Assembly (NCBI GenBank): GCA_017428155.1
Contig: JAFRRJ010000052.1
Span: 1 to 64,000 of the forward strand
Direction: 5' to 3'
Length of the DNA stretch: 64,000 nt
DNA from: Clostridiales bacterium
GTDB taxonomy: Bacteria > Bacillota > Clostridia > Saccharofermentanales > Saccharofermentanaceae
Numbering within the stretch: position 1 is the stretch's first letter; the number at the start of each line of letters is the position of its first letter. The notes beneath the pieces are model-generated. The model saw nothing but the letters and a program-made list of their open reading frames with translations. It did not search any database and was not told where the DNA came from. Positions 8,858 to 17,329 of this stretch are shown piece after piece. Position numbers and translations under genes: made by a program.

Positions 8858-9574
8858 TTACTTCTTGTCTTCAGGAGTTACAACTACACATCTGTTGGGC
8901 TCAACACCCTCTGAATGTGTGGTTACACCCTTTACTTCCTGAAGGTAGGAGTGAACGATCCTTCTCTCAGCGGGGCTCATAGCCTCCATAACAACCTTGC
9001 GGCCGGAACGTCTTACTCTGGATACAGCCTTGTCAGCGAGGCCCTTTATAACCTGCTCTCTGTGCTTTCTGTATCCGCCTACGTCAAGATATACGTGAAC
9101 TCTCTGCTCGCTGTGCTTATTGGCAATGAGGTTTGTCATGTAAGAGATAGCCTCAAGTGTCTCGCCGTGACGGCCGATAGCAGCACCGCAGTCAGAACCT
9201 GTAACAGAGATGAAGATAGTATCGTCTTCTCTGTATGAATCCATATTGCCGTGAATGCCGATGCCGGAAAGAACTTCTGCAACAAAGTTTGCTGCTGCAT
9301 CTTCAGCTTCGCTTACTGCGTCGCCTTCAAAGCTCTCGTCATCGCCATAATATGTGTCATCAGAAGCCTCTGCCTTTTCTGCAGGAGCTGCCTCATCAGA
9401 ATTAACCGTAACCTTTACCTCAGCGTCCTTTCTTCCCAATCCGAGGAAACCGCCTTCGGTACCTTCATCAACAACCTCGATGGTTGCCTCTTCCTTTGTA
9501 CAACCGAGCTCGGAAAGAGCTGCCTCAATTGCTTCATCAACTGTCTTACCTGTTTTGATTACCGTCTTTTCCAT
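8858..9574 (-). CDS. khpB: RNA-binding protein KhpB/Jag (SpoIIIJ-associated)
   Basis: This 238-residue protein has the three-part Jag layout: an N-terminal Jag_N domain (about 1-52, with EGGFLGLGRKDAEVKV), an acidic linker (about 60-95), a KH domain (IGRHGETLEAI) and a C-terminal R3H domain (SPAERRIVHSYL). Homologues (KhpB/EloR) bind RNA and affect cell elongation and division. It lies 30 nt upstream of mnmE and 27 nt downstream of yidC, the standard arrangement. The start follows AAGGAGG with a 10-nt gap. Confidence 0.93.
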   Translation of the reverse strand: MEKTVIKTGKTVDEAIEAALSELGCTKEEATIEVVDEGTEGGFLGLGRKDAEVKVTVNSDEAAPAEKAEASDDTYYGDDESFEGDAVSEAEDAAANFVAEVLSGIGIHGNMDSYREDDTIFISVTGSDCGAAIGRHGETLEAISYMTNLIANKHSEQRVHVYLDVGGYRKHREQVIKGLADKAVSRVRRSGRKVVMEAMSPAERRIVHSYLQEVKGVTTHSEGVEPNRCVVVTPEDKK

Positions 9575-9601
9575 ATATTCAAGGCCTCCTTCGAGCCAAT
9601 A

Positions 9602-10711
9602 TTAATTCTTCTTTTTCTTGCCGTTCTTCCCGGAATCAGCATCAACTTCCGCATCAACGCCTGCAAGCTTAGTCTTGCCGCTCTTCTTGAATACGGCATC
9701 CTTCTTCGCCTCTATCTCAGCCTTCTTTAATTCATAAGGCTTCGTGAAAAGATAGTATACGATGACGCTTGTGATGATCGTCATGACACCTGATACGATC
9801 CAGTAAAGACCCATTGCAGCGGGCATCGTAAAAGTTGTGACGAGCATCATGACAGGCATGAGCCAGTTCATCATCTTCATGGTGCTCTGGGTATAGTCTT
9901 CAACAGTAGTCTTGTTGCCCTCGCCTGTCTGACCTGCTCTTGCGGGATTCATCTTGGCGCGCTTCTTTGCTTCCTCTTCTTCCTTATAACCGGGCTTCAT
10001 CCACTTTGTCATCTGCGTTGTGAGGATGCTTGTTGCCAGAACAAGAATCGGGATAATGAGCATGGGAAGATATGTACGGGGATCTTTTGCGATCTCCCAG
10101 GGCTTCCATGCGGGAGTAACAGTAAGATCCAGACCCAGGAAGTGGAGATCGATCATCTGGTCAAGTCTGATGAATCCCTGCTTTATACACTCGTTAAGGA
10201 ACTGTGCATTCTCATTAAGAGCCTTGATAAGACCGATGTGGATATCGGGAGTGATCCTTCCGCCGAATATTCCGCCTTCGCCGAATCTCTCGCCGAGGCT
10301 GATCATTGCGGAGATATTCTCCTTGCTTACCTGCGAAAGATACATCAAAGGTCCGCTGACGATACGGTAGATAGGCCAGATAAAGAATAACTGCAGAAGC
10401 GGAAGAAGGCATCCTGAAAGACCGCCTGCGCCGTTCTCCTTCTGCATCTTCATAAATGCTTCCTGGTAACCTTCCTTATCATCTCCGTAGATACGCTGAA
10501 GTTCTGCCGTCTTGCCGCTTAAAGCCTGCATCTTGAGCATTGACTTCTGTGATCTGATGTTAAGAGGGATAAGAGCTCCTCTGATAATTATGGTAAGGAA
10601 GATAATAGCCAAACCGTAATTACCGAAGAACTGGAACAAAACTCTCGTAAGCCAGCCGAACAGAGTGTACAGCGGGTCGAGAATTGATAACTGAACTATA
10701 ATGTCTCCCAT
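9602..10711 (-). CDS. yidC: Membrane protein insertase YidC/Oxa1 family
   Basis: YidC (369 aa) inserts proteins into the cytoplasmic membrane, alone or with SecYEG. It is the short Gram-positive type: five hydrophobic segments, no large extracytoplasmic domain, and the conserved hydrophilic-groove arginine in IIIRGALIPLNI. The C-terminal tail is very basic (NGKKKKN), as expected for ribosome contact. There is no N-terminal lipobox cysteine, unlike B. subtilis SpoIIIJ. It follows yidD by 37 nt in the rpmH operon. Confidence 0.95.
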   Translation of the reverse strand: MGDIIVQLSILDPLYTLFGWLTRVLFQFFGNYGLAIIFLTIIIRGALIPLNIRSQKSMLKMQALSGKTAELQRIYGDDKEGYQEAFMKMQKENGAGGLSGCLLPLLQLFFIWPIYRIVSGPLMYLSQVSKENISAMISLGERFGEGGIFGGRITPDIHIGLIKALNENAQFLNECIKQGFIRLDQMIDLHFLGLDLTVTPAWKPWEIAKDPRTYLPMLIIPILVLATSILTTQMTKWMKPGYKEEEEAKKRAKMNPARAGQTGEGNKTTVEDYTQSTMKMMNWLMPVMMLVTTFTMPAAMGLYWIVSGVMTIITSVIVYYLFTKPYELKKAEIEAKKDAVFKKSGKTKLAGVDAEVDADSGKNGKKKKN

Positions 10712-10748
10712 TATTTGTCTCCGGTTCTAGTAGAAAATAACCTTTTGC

Positions 10749-10961
10749 TTACCTGACGGGATCATACCCGCCCTTAGAGAAGGGATTGCACCGCAATAAC
10801 CGCCATATTCCCATCAATCCGCCTTTAAGAGCACCATACTTCGTTACTGCATCGATCATGTACTGTGAGCATGTCGGCATATACTTGCAATGCGGTGCCA
10901 TATTAGGGGAAATATTCCTCTGATACCATCGGATCATTCTGATAATGGCTTTTGAAATCAT
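10749..10961 (-). CDS. yidD: Membrane protein insertion efficiency factor YidD
   Basis: A 70-residue protein with the family signature [20 protein letters not shown] and [19 protein letters not shown]. YidD assists YidC-dependent insertion at the inner face of the membrane. Its ATG overlaps the rnpA stop (ATGA), so the two are probably coupled. Confidence 0.96.
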   Translation of the reverse strand: MISKAIIRMIRWYQRNISPNMAPHCKYMPTCSQYMIDAVTKYGALKGGLMGIWRLLRCNPFSKGGYDPVR

Positions 10962-11335
10962 GTGGAACTACCTTCCAATAGATCGAGCCTTGCCAGACAC
11001 TTCCCCATATCCGTGCTGAGTTCGTGAAAAGCGGGAATTCCTCCCTTGGCCTTTAAAGTGAAAACGTAATCATATCCTTCGGGGAGCCTGTCTTCCAGTT
11101 GCCTGTAAGATTCCCTCATTAATCTTCTTGCGTGATTTCTTCCGACTGCGCCAAGCTCTTTCTTGTTTGCACAAAAGCCTGTACGTCTTACTGCCGGATC
11201 TACTTTATAGCCGCTTTGAGTGGTTCCCTCGCGTCTTTTAAGCACGTGAACCGACAGGTATCTGCCGGTTGCGAATTTTCCGTACCGGTAAACCCTGTTG
11301 AATTCAAAATTGAATCTGAGCGCTACCGATTTCAA
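10958..11335 (-). CDS. rnpA: Ribonuclease P protein component
   Basis: RnpA (125 aa) binds the RNase P RNA and helps mature the 5' ends of tRNAs. The signature [13 protein letters not shown] (the RNR-type motif) is clear, and [20 protein letters not shown] fits the N-terminal half. It lies 28 nt downstream of rpmH and overlaps yidD by 4 nt. The RNase P RNA gene is not in this window. Confidence 0.95.
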   Translation of the reverse strand: MKSVALRFNFEFNRVYRYGKFATGRYLSVHVLKRREGTTQSGYKVDPAVRRTGFCANKKELGAVGRNHARRLMRESYRQLEDRLPEGYDYVFTLKAKGGIPAFHELSTDMGKCLARLDLLEGSST

Positions 11336-11363
11336 AGCGAAAATGCGATTGGGATCTAATTAA

Positions 11364-11501
11364 TTAGACCGCAATTCTCTTTCTGCCCTTAGCTCTTCTT
11401 GCTGCAAGAACCTTGCGGCCGTTAGCAGTCTCCATTCTGGCTCTGAAGCCATGAACCTTAGCTCTCTGTCTTTTCTTAGGCTGAAAAGTCATTTTTGCCA
11501 T
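11364..11501 (-). CDS. rpmH: Large ribosomal subunit protein bL34
   Basis: Translating the minus strand from the ATG at 11501 gives a 45-residue basic protein with the bL34 core ([19 protein letters not shown] and [14 protein letters not shown]). GGAGG lies 9 nt before the start. A second ATG, three codons in, is a possible alternative; many bL34 proteins begin with MKRTFQP. It is the first gene after a consensus promoter and heads the rpmH-rnpA-yidD-yidC cluster. Confidence 0.96.
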   Translation of the reverse strand: MAKMTFQPKKRQRAKVHGFRARMETANGRKVLAARRAKGRKRIAV

Positions 11502-11594
11502 AATATAAATCCTCCAAGATGTTGTTTTCTTTCAGTTGCACACCCGCGTTTCTGGCGGCAGCGCATAGTAAGACAATCTTAATATAACCTGAAA

Positions 11595-11623
11595 ATTATA
11601 TTAGGGCTAAAGGGTATTGTCAA
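11595..11623 (-). promoter_or_regulatory. Perfect sigma-A promoter of the rpmH operon
   Basis: Minus strand TTGACA (11618-11623), 17-bp spacer, TATAAT (11595-11600): exact consensus in both boxes. Transcription should start near 11588, giving a leader of about 87 nt before rpmH. Its strength fits the demand for ribosomal protein and RNase P. Confidence 0.85.
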
Positions 11624-11652
11624 GCAAAAAAGGCTTACAGTTAACGCTTATA

Positions 11653-13152
11653 TCAGCACTTTCCGAAGAGATATTCGATGAACTTCACGTAATCGGCATA
11701 TCCCTTGGTGCCGATCGAGTACGCAAAGCCTATATAGTAATCGTGCTCTTCATCAAGACCTAACTTCTTTTCCGCTTCATCAGTGAGCTTTAAAGCTACC
11801 GGAACGGGCTCGTCGGATTCTTCCGCGCCCATCTTGAACAGATCCTGGAATGAGATTCCCTGCCTGCTTTTTGTCTTCTCAGCATCAGTCATCTCATAGT
11901 AGTAGAAGTCATCTGATGTGAAGTTATCCATGTTTACGAGATCATTCATATCCATGAAGTAATCCGTGGTGGAATAACCCCAGACGACATCATCTCTCAT
12001 GATGACATAGTCGAATGTGCCTGTTACGATCTGTGATCTGAAGGCTACCTCAAGATATTTCTCCTCATATTCGGATACACTGCCGTATCCTAATTCGGTA
12101 TCGATAAGCTCGGCAGTCTTTTTCTTACCGTAGCCGCCCCACTCCAGGAAGCCCTTCGTCGCGTAATCCCTGCCCTCATCCGTCACGGTGCAGTTGATAA
12201 GACCGCCGCCTAATACACGCATGCTGCTCTTGTAGATATCATGTGAATACCAGCATACGGCTCCGACAAAAAGAATGACGAGTACCGTTCCGGGCAGATA
12301 GTACTGGCAAAGATATATGGCCTTCTGCTTTCCGTTCAGTTCTCTGAGCTTGGCTTTCTCAGTCCTGATGAATCTTGTAAATCTGTTGCCTGACTTGTCT
12401 TCAACCTTGTCAGGTGTCTCAAGATTCTTCTCGAGAGCCTTAACATCCTTCTTTGCTCCCGCAAGAGAGATATTGCCTGCGGCATCGAGCTCGGGATTTG
12501 TCTCAACGGATTCCTTAAGAGCCTTAAGTTCATCGGCACGCGCCTTCTCGAGCTTGTCGAACTGCTTGATGAAAACAAGGCACATAAAGTATGTGATCGT
12601 GGTCGATGTAAATGCATAGACCAGAGGGAACCACTGTGCGTACCAGAGGCAAGCGACGATGGAACCTAAGAAAAGCAATCCTATAAGTGACAGCGGAATG
12701 ATCTTGACTATCGCAAGGATCAATGCAGCCTTGAATACTTCAAGAGTCTTCATCTTATATCTTGCGATGACAGGGAATATAGCCATAGTCATGAGGAACA
12801 GGGCAATGCTGAAAGCGATGATGCCGATCTTGTAAGCAAGTCCTGTATTTGCCCATCCGTTATATGTGATCCAGCGCCAGTCAAGTATTATCAAAGCTAT
12901 TCCGACAAGAAGGATCAGCCAGACTGCGGTTGCCTGCTTGAAATTTTTCGCGAAGGCCGTAAAGAAAGGCTTGATTACGCCTGTGCCCTCACCTCTTATT
13001 ATCTTCATCGCAACATAGTACTTGGCTGAGTATGCCGCGCCGAAAGTAAATATCGGTATGCTGCAGATTATAAAGAGCAGATGCACGATGATAAGGTCTG
13101 CGATCGTGCTCAATAAGTTCATTACCGGACTGTCAGGCTTTAAAAAGTTCAT
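11653..13152 (-). CDS. DUF624/YesL-type membrane protein with an added extracytoplasmic domain
   Basis: The first 200 residues have five or six hydrophobic segments and look like the YesL/DUF624 family that accompanies CUT1 sugar transporters. This protein is 499 aa, about twice the usual YesL length. After a charged cytoplasmic stretch (about 205-275) comes another membrane helix (about 283-303) and then about 195 residues that should lie outside the cell. That last part has blocks such as VTGTFDYVIMRDDVVWG that resemble a periplasmic-binding fold, which is a weak impression. It follows the permease operon but is separated from it by a terminator. The function is unknown; a role in sugar uptake or sensing is inferred from position only. 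Confidence 0.7.
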   Translation of the reverse strand: MNFLKPDSPVMNLLSTIADLIIVHLLFIICSIPIFTFGAAYSAKYYVAMKIIRGEGTGVIKPFFTAFAKNFKQATAVWLILLVGIALIILDWRWITYNGWANTGLAYKIGIIAFSIALFLMTMAIFPVIARYKMKTLEVFKAALILAIVKIIPLSLIGLLFLGSIVACLWYAQWFPLVYAFTSTTITYFMCLVFIKQFDKLEKARADELKALKESVETNPELDAAGNISLAGAKKDVKALEKNLETPDKVEDKSGNRFTRFIRTEKAKLRELNGKQKAIYLCQYYLPGTVLVILFVGAVCWYSHDIYKSSMRVLGGGLINCTVTDEGRDYATKGFLEWGGYGKKKTAELIDTELGYGSVSEYEEKYLEVAFRSQIVTGTFDYVIMRDDVVWGYSTTDYFMDMNDLVNMDNFTSDDFYYYEMTDAEKTKSRQGISFQDLFKMGAEESDEPVPVALKLTDEAEKKLGLDEEHDYYIGFAYSIGTKGYADYVKFIEYLFGKC

Positions 13153-13297
13153 TTATATATTTCCTAAATAAATTAATCTCGATTATTATCCGCCTTTGAC
13201 CGAAAACAATATCTCCGGGCAAAGCCTATACATTCTACAACAAATTATCCCTTATTGCCTTTACATTCACCAAAACCGTTATAAAGGGCTTTTATGT

Positions 13298-13331
13298 AAA
13301 AGCTGCCCTGATCCTGCAAGATCAAGGCAGC
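13298..13331 (-). terminator. Intrinsic terminator of the sugar ABC transporter operon
   Basis: Minus-strand stem of 12 bp (GCTGCCTTGATC with GATCAGGGCAGC, one wobble pair), loop TTGCAG, then TTTTAC. It lies 30 nt past the stop of the second permease gene and before the DUF624 gene. Confidence 0.85.
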
Positions 13332-13360
13332 CGGTTATACATTCAATTCTGAACGATAAA

Positions 13361-14290
13361 TTATTCCTTAACGCCGCCGATCGTGAGACCTGTAACGAAG
13401 TATCTCTGAAGGAACGGATAGAGGGCAATGATAGGTGCCATTGTCGCAATGGATGCGGCAGATCTAACCGTGATAGGCGTGATCGTCTTAGCGGAAGCAG
13501 CAGTCATCTGAGCACCGGATGTAACACCTGTAGTTGCGGATACGGAGTCAAGCAACTTCATAAGCTCGTACTGCAATGTTGTGAACTCAGGATTGAATCT
13601 GTTATACAGCATTGCGTCGAACCAGGAGTTCCAGTGATAGACTGCAACGAACAGCGCGATCGTAGCATAAACCGGTTTACAGAGAGGAGTAACGATACTC
13701 CAGAATACTCTCATGTAACCTGCACCTTCGAGCTGTGCTGCTTCTTCCAATGAATCCGGAATACCCTGCATGTAAGTTCTCATAACCATTACGTTGAAAG
13801 CGCTTACGAGGCCGGGGATAACATAAACCCAGAATGAGGATGTCAGGTGGAGATATCTGTAGAGGATCAATACCGGGATCATACCACCGGAAGCATACAT
13901 CGTGATGATCCAGAAAAGGGATACACCAGACTTGAAAAGGAACTTCTTGCGGCTCAGGATAAATGAGAGCAAGGCGTTTGCTGCCAGGGAAGTAAGAGTA
14001 CCGATAACGGTTCTCAGAACAGTGATCTTAGCACCGACACGGATGCCGGGTCTTTCGAATAAGATCTCTTCGTAGCTTCTTATTGACCACTTACGGGGCA
14101 AGAGATAGATTCCGCCTCTTACAGCGTCATTACCTTCATTGAAGGAATAAGCTAATGTATTAAGAACAGGGTACAAAGTCACAACTGCGAACAATACAAG
14201 GATGATCGTATTGACAATCGTGAAGATGAGATCCTCTGTTGCCATTCTCTTTTTGTGCTTAATTCTTACTAATTCAACTTCTTCTGCCAT
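13361..14290 (-). CDS. Carbohydrate ABC transporter permease (LplC/YtcP-like, CUT1)
   Basis: A 309-residue inner-membrane subunit with six hydrophobic segments and the binding-protein-dependent permease motif EEAAQLEGAGYMRVFWSIVTP (EAA loop), which docks the ATPase. It ends in TGLTIGGVKE, the usual LplC-type end. It is paired with the LplB-like permease 18 nt upstream. The substrate is not readable from the sequence; the neighbouring esterase-GH43 gene suggests xylan- or arabinan-derived oligosaccharides. Confidence 0.9.
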   Translation of the reverse strand: MAEEVELVRIKHKKRMATEDLIFTIVNTIILVLFAVVTLYPVLNTLAYSFNEGNDAVRGGIYLLPRKWSIRSYEEILFERPGIRVGAKITVLRTVIGTLTSLAANALLSFILSRKKFLFKSGVSLFWIITMYASGGMIPVLILYRYLHLTSSFWVYVIPGLVSAFNVMVMRTYMQGIPDSLEEAAQLEGAGYMRVFWSIVTPLCKPVYATIALFVAVYHWNSWFDAMLYNRFNPEFTTLQYELMKLLDSVSATTGVTSGAQMTAASAKTITPITVRSAASIATMAPIIALYPFLQRYFVTGLTIGGVKE

Positions 14291-14308
14291 GAATAGTTCC
14301 CCCTTTCC

Positions 14309-15283
14309 TTAGAACAGACGCTCGTCGCCCTTCTTCTTGGCGATGTAGTTAGATACTACGATGAATGACATAGATACGACTGTCTTGAAAATACCGGCAG
14401 CGGTACCTAATGAGTAGTCTAAGTTACGAGCATCAAGTGCCCAGTCGAGGACATAGATGTCGATTGTTCTGGCTACGTTCTGTACAAGACCGTTACCGAG
14501 CAGGTATTGCAATTCGAATCCGGCATTGAGAACGTTACCCATGTTCATCAGCAAGAGGATCATGATGGTAGGACGGAGACCCGGAAGAGTTACATAACGC
14601 ATCTTCTGGAAACGTCCTGCGCCGTCGATTGAAGCTGATTCATAAAGACAAGGATCGATAGAAGTGATTGCCGCAAGATAGATGATCGCATTCCAGCCTG
14701 TCTCTTTCCAGAGGTGGCTGCATGTGACGATACCCCAGAACAGTTTTGGATCACCAAGGAATGCATAAGGGGACTTTAAGATGCCAAACTTTACAAGGAG
14801 CTCGTTGATAATACCGGTAGAAGTAAGCGCGTCGTGAACGATCGCAACAACGATGATCCATGAAAGGAAGTGCGGCAAGTATGAAATTGTTTGAATAGAT
14901 TTCTTAAAGTATTTATTCTTAACTTCGTTTAAGAGTATGGCGAACGCAATTGCAACGACTGTGCTGAATACGAGATTAAGCACACCCATGGCAAATGTGT
15001 TTCTTATTACCATAAGGAATTTTTTATCGCTGAACAGGAATTTGAATTTGCCTAAGCCGACCCACTTGGATCCTGTAATACCCTTGGCGTATATGAAGTT
15101 CTGGAATGCGATTATCCAGCCTGCAAGAGGAAGATAATAGAAAATGATTCCGTAAACGATATAAGCCGCCGCGATTGCAACCAGAATCCACTGTCTTTTA
15201 AATTCTTTGACAGTGAGCTTAGGCTTGTTAAGATCAATGTCTTTTTCTTTTTTCTTCAATCTTTTTGAAGTCGAAATTTCCAT
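14309..15283 (-). CDS. Carbohydrate ABC transporter permease (LplB/YtdP-like, CUT1)
   Basis: This 324-residue permease has a basic cytoplasmic N-terminus, six membrane segments and an EAA loop (ESASIDGAGRFQKMRYVTLPGL). The ending YIAKKKGDERLF is typical of LplB-type permeases. With the downstream permease it would form the heterodimeric channel. No ATPase gene lies in the operon. The ATG follows an AGGAG site just after the intercistronic hairpin. Confidence 0.9.
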   Translation of the reverse strand: MEISTSKRLKKKEKDIDLNKPKLTVKEFKRQWILVAIAAAYIVYGIIFYYLPLAGWIIAFQNFIYAKGITGSKWVGLGKFKFLFSDKKFLMVIRNTFAMGVLNLVFSTVVAIAFAILLNEVKNKYFKKSIQTISYLPHFLSWIIVVAIVHDALTSTGIINELLVKFGILKSPYAFLGDPKLFWGIVTCSHLWKETGWNAIIYLAAITSIDPCLYESASIDGAGRFQKMRYVTLPGLRPTIMILLLMNMGNVLNAGFELQYLLGNGLVQNVARTIDIYVLDWALDARNLDYSLGTAAGIFKTVVSMSFIVVSNYIAKKKGDERLF

Positions 15284-15307
15284 GTTTAGCCACTCCTGTT
15301 AAGAGTA

Positions 15308-15341
15308 GCGGCGACCATAGATTAGTTGCCATGGTCGCCGC
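15308..15341 (-). other. Intercistronic GC-rich hairpin between binding protein and permease genes
   Basis: Perfect 11-bp stem (GCGGCGACCAT with ATGGTCGCCGC) and a 12-nt loop, lying in the 89-nt gap between the binding-protein stop and the permease start. No U-run follows, so it is more likely a 3'-end-stabilising or partial-termination element. That would keep binding-protein mRNA above permease mRNA. Confidence 0.7.
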
Positions 15342-15372
15342 CACACGATTAGTTAATTACCCTTTGTAGAGA

Positions 15373-17133
15373 TTAAGCAGGTGTCCAACCGAAGGACTTA
15401 GCTGTCTCAAGTCTCTTGTTAACTTCTGCCTGAGCCTCATCGAGGAATGCCTGAGGATTGCACTCAGCATATGCAGCCTGATAAGAGTCCCAATCAGATT
15501 CGAAGTTCTTGCTCATAACAACTGTAGGGAGCCAATAGTGCTTGCACTCACCCATGTTCTTCCAAGCGATACCGCCTTCAGTATCGGAAGAAATGTTGTT
15601 AGACCATGACCAGAGAGGATACCAAGGAGCGTTTACAACGATCTCGGAACCGAGGAACTCGGAGTATGTACCAACACCGTAAGCCTCGAATGTCTTTCTA
15701 AGAGGAGCTGCGAGACCTTCGATGAACTCTGAAGGCTGCTCGTCAGGCATCATACGGTTGATACCATCCTTGCTCATACCTCTCCACTGAGGGCAGTATG
15801 AGTATTCGCAAGAGTGCTTAGCCTTGTAGCTGTCGCTCTTCCAGTTCTCTCTCATCTCTTCTGTTCTGTAGAAGAGGCCGTTCTCGTCTACGAGATAGTC
15901 AGTACCTTCAATACCCCAGAAACGGAGGTTGTGAATGTCCTGATCAAGGAGTGCGCTCAGGAATGCGAATGCGAGATCCGGATCAGAGCAGCTTGTTGTG
16001 ACGCCGCAACCAGAAGACTGGTTGAGCTCGTCGTCATAAGAGTGCCACTGCTGAGGCTGACCAGCCTTAGCAACGAGGCCGAGAGGTACGTAATCGCAAC
16101 CGATCTCATCAAGACGGAAGTCGTTTCCATCCTTATCCTGGAGAGGAGAAGAGAAAGGTCCCATGAGGTTGTATGCGAAGTCCCAATACTGATCGCAGAG
16201 ACCAAGAACACGACCTGTAGAAAGCTTAGCGATATACTCATCGTATGTCTGTGTAGCGAAGTCAGGATCGATGTGACCTGCGTTGAACTCTTCATTCAGC
16301 TTCTTGAAGTACATCTTAGCTGTAGCTGTTGTGTTGTAGTCAACAACCTTAGGATTCTCCATGCCTGCGTCGATGTTAACGATGCAGCAACCATCGTTCG
16401 GATAACCGTCGAGGAACATAGGAGCGTTCTCTAAGCAATAATACTTCCAGTCTTCGCAAAGACATGTATAAGGGATAACCGGAGTTCCGTCAGGAAGCTC
16501 AGGATTTGCCTCAGCATACTTTACGAGGAGATCGAAGTACTGATCTAATGTCTCGATCTTAGGATAGTTAGCCCACTCAAGGACACGAACCTGAATCCAG
16601 AAAGCCTCACCATTGTGGCCTGTAGCTGTGTTGTGGTCATAAGAGTTGCCGAAAACGTTAGCCCAGTAAATGTGGCCGTCGTCCATACGGAACTTATCCC
16701 ACTCTTCAGCTGTATACATTTCCTTAAGGTTGGGATACTTCTCAAGATATTCATCCCAAGCTACGAGCAAGCCGTTCTCATAGAGAGTAACGCAGCCGTC
16801 GCCACCATCAATAAGGTCAGGCAGCTTACCTGATGCGATGATGGAGCCGATAGCTTCGCCTGCGTTCTGACCTGTGAGCCATGTTTCCTTAACACGGACA
16901 CCTGTCTTCTCAGCGATGATCTCCATGATTTCGTTTCCTGCGTCCTTCTCTTTACCAGCCATAGCAGCGAACATTGTGAAATCAACGATTTCCTTAGGGC
17001 CATCTGTCTCAGTGCCGGTTGTAGGTGTGCCGGGTTCCTGGGACTCTGTAGGCTTGTTCTGCTGACAAGCTGTGAGAGCTGACAACGCCATCATTGATGC
17101 GAGGACCAATGCAACGAGTTTCTTTGTCTTCAT
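15373..17133 (-). CDS. Extracellular sugar-binding lipoprotein (LplA-like solute-binding protein)
   Basis: A 586-residue lipoprotein with a type II signal: basic start, hydrophobic stretch and lipobox LTAC with C23 as the lipid-attached residue. The long mature domain, rich in Trp and Tyr, resembles the large LplA/YtcQ-type binding proteins that serve LplB/LplC permeases. A Thr/Pro/Glu-rich spacer (about 27-48) sits between anchor and domain. It is the first gene of the ABC operon behind a TATAAT promoter with AraC-type repeats. The ligand is probably an oligosaccharide; this is inferred. Confidence 0.92.
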   Translation of the reverse strand: MKTKKLVALVLASMMALSALTACQQNKPTESQEPGTPTTGTETDGPKEIVDFTMFAAMAGKEKDAGNEIMEIIAEKTGVRVKETWLTGQNAGEAIGSIIASGKLPDLIDGGDGCVTLYENGLLVAWDEYLEKYPNLKEMYTAEEWDKFRMDDGHIYWANVFGNSYDHNTATGHNGEAFWIQVRVLEWANYPKIETLDQYFDLLVKYAEANPELPDGTPVIPYTCLCEDWKYYCLENAPMFLDGYPNDGCCIVNIDAGMENPKVVDYNTTATAKMYFKKLNEEFNAGHIDPDFATQTYDEYIAKLSTGRVLGLCDQYWDFAYNLMGPFSSPLQDKDGNDFRLDEIGCDYVPLGLVAKAGQPQQWHSYDDELNQSSGCGVTTSCSDPDLAFAFLSALLDQDIHNLRFWGIEGTDYLVDENGLFYRTEEMRENWKSDSYKAKHSCEYSYCPQWRGMSKDGINRMMPDEQPSEFIEGLAAPLRKTFEAYGVGTYSEFLGSEIVVNAPWYPLWSWSNNISSDTEGGIAWKNMGECKHYWLPTVVMSKNFESDWDSYQAAYAECNPQAFLDEAQAEVNKRLETAKSFGWTPA

Positions 17134-17185
17134 TTTAGACCTCCCGAAATAAATTCTCGCTTGTTATCGAGTAATAAGCACCTAG

Positions 17186-17214
17186 ATTATAGAGTTGCCC
17201 AATTTTTGCCACAA
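17186..17214 (-). promoter_or_regulatory. Promoter of the sugar ABC transporter operon
   Basis: Minus strand -35 TTGTGG (17209-17214), 17-bp spacer, -10 TATAAT (17186-17191). The poor -35 next to a good -10 is what one expects of an activator-dependent promoter. Confidence 0.7.
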
Positions 17215-17215
17215 C

Positions 17216-17249
17216 CTGATAAATTCTCGCTAAACAACTGATAAATTCT
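17216..17249. promoter_or_regulatory. Two direct repeats, likely operator of the YesN-type regulator
   Basis: CTGATAAATTCT occurs at 17216-17227 and again at 17238-17249, exactly 22 bp apart (two helical turns). The nearer copy is 1 bp upstream of the -35 of the binding-protein promoter. A related copy, ATAAATTCTCGC, lies in the 5' leader at 17149-17160. Tandem direct repeats of this spacing abutting the -35 are the classic target of AraC-family activators. The gene for such a regulator lies about 80 bp away. Confidence 0.6.
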
Positions 17250-17329
17250 ACATAAATGTAACGGATTTAACATATACAACAGAGAGCGGGAGGGTTTTTT
17301 GTGCATATTGCACAATAAAAATATCTTGA

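Noticed and set aside
15814-16434. 206-codon plus-strand frame inside the sugar-binding lipoprotein gene
   Set aside because: Antisense to a well-supported lipoprotein, no ribosome site and no domain.
13361-17133. A mobile or horizontally acquired sugar island
   Set aside because: No repeats, integrase, transposase or tRNA end was seen, and codon use looks like the neighbours'.
17297-17325. Inverted repeat GTGCATATTGCAC flanked by T- and A-runs after the YesN-like gene
   Set aside because: On either strand the stem is followed by A-rich, not U-rich, sequence, so it is not an intrinsic terminator in either direction; left unassigned.
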